Of a stretch of 5,010 nucleotides of DNA, positions 4,866-5,010 are shown one piece after another. Where the stretch lies: contig RGGX01000098.1 in assembly GCA_010024485.1 (NCBI GenBank), positions 1-5,010 of the forward strand, read 5' to 3'. The translations under genes and the position numbers were made by a program. The DNA comes from Actinomycetota bacterium (lineage in GTDB: Bacteria; Actinomycetota; Acidimicrobiia; Acidimicrobiales; Ilumatobacteraceae). Each line of letters starts with the position of its first letter. The first letter of the stretch is position 1. A model generated the notes under the pieces. The model saw only the letters and a program-made list of their open reading frames with translations, searched no databases and was not told where the DNA came from.

Positions 4866-5010
4866 GAAGTCACCGGCAGGCAGGCGACGGTCTACACCGT
4901 GGTTCTCGGCTCGGTCGGCCGCATGTGGGTGGCCGACATGTTCTCGACTCACGGCGAGTTGATGGCGATGAACGCACAACTCATCGGCGATGCCGACTTC
5001 ATGGCCGCAC
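4848..5010 (+). CDS. Partial dimeric alpha/beta-barrel-like reading frame, 5' end abnormal, 3' end outside window
   Basis: The frame is open from 4770 (after TGA 4767-4769) to the window edge, with GTG at 4848 as the only usual start codon before strong coding begins near 4869. The convincing part reads VTGRQATVYTVVLGS, then GRMWVADMFSTHGELMAMN, with GC-rich third positions. It is a beta hairpin plus second helix of a DABB domain, similar to the VDFDSFEAHGKF region of the protein at 648-959. The expected first strand and helix are absent in this frame. The bases that would hold them encode the start of the opposing gene (4865 leftwards), and the two 5' ends overlap by 18 bp with no room for promoters. 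It could be a 5'-truncated gene, a frameshifted gene or a chimeric join. That the segment is coding is fairly sure; the start is not. Confidence 0.55.
   Translation, partial: MRHPRHEVTGRQATVYTVVLGSVGRMWVADMFSTHGELMAMNAQLIGDADFMAA

Noticed and set aside
4866..4979. Extension of the minus-strand DABB-like gene to the ATG at 4979
   Set aside because: The extra residues are His/Arg-rich with no fold pattern, and the third-position GC signal in this stretch belongs to the plus-strand frame.

Overview
The window reads as a piece of a high-GC actinobacterial chromosome. Codons end mostly in G or C, there is a SARP/BTAD-type regulator, and there is a methyltransferase of the mycobacterial Rv2258c type. 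The regulator also appears to have a leaderless start with a -10 box exactly 7 nt before its ATG, a common actinobacterial arrangement. Several small proteins are acidic, which would suit a marine or soil Acidimicrobiia-like lineage, but that placement is inference. No tRNA, rRNA, CRISPR array or transposase was seen.

Layout. (1) 1-567, plus: C-terminal part of an EamA/DMT-family membrane transporter that enters from the left. (2) 648-959, plus: a 103-aa protein resembling stand-alone dimeric alpha/beta-barrel (DABB) proteins. It ends exactly where the convergent regulator gene ends, so the two stop codons abut as TGATCA. (3) 960-1709, minus: a 249-aa SARP-like regulator (winged helix plus BTAD). 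(4) 1710-1852: a divergent control region with a leaderless promoter for the regulator and two exact TGTTCA hexamers 11 bp apart, the spacing typical of SARP operators. (5) 1853-2931, plus: a tight three-gene operon of a 51-aa DUF1059-like Cys/His protein, a 202-aa protein made of two fused DABB-like halves, and a 96-aa single-domain DABB-like protein. (6) 4865-2950, minus: a probable convergent operon of a 114-aa DABB-like protein, a 122-aa three-helix membrane protein and a 353-aa Rv2258c-like methyltransferase. (7) 4848-5010, plus: the start of another DABB-like reading frame running off the right edge. It overlaps the 5' end of the minus-strand operon head-to-head and appears to lack its first strand and helix.

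Working model (inference): this is a small SARP-controlled accessory locus. Six DABB-like units in five genes sit with a SAM methyltransferase, a small membrane protein and a DUF1059 protein. DABB folds include cyclases and cofactor-free monooxygenases of aromatic polyketide pathways, and SARPs usually control secondary metabolism, so a small-molecule tailoring role is the most natural guess. No catalytic residue proves it, and no core biosynthetic enzyme is in view. The right-hand edge shows signs of rearrangement, frameshift or chimeric assembly.
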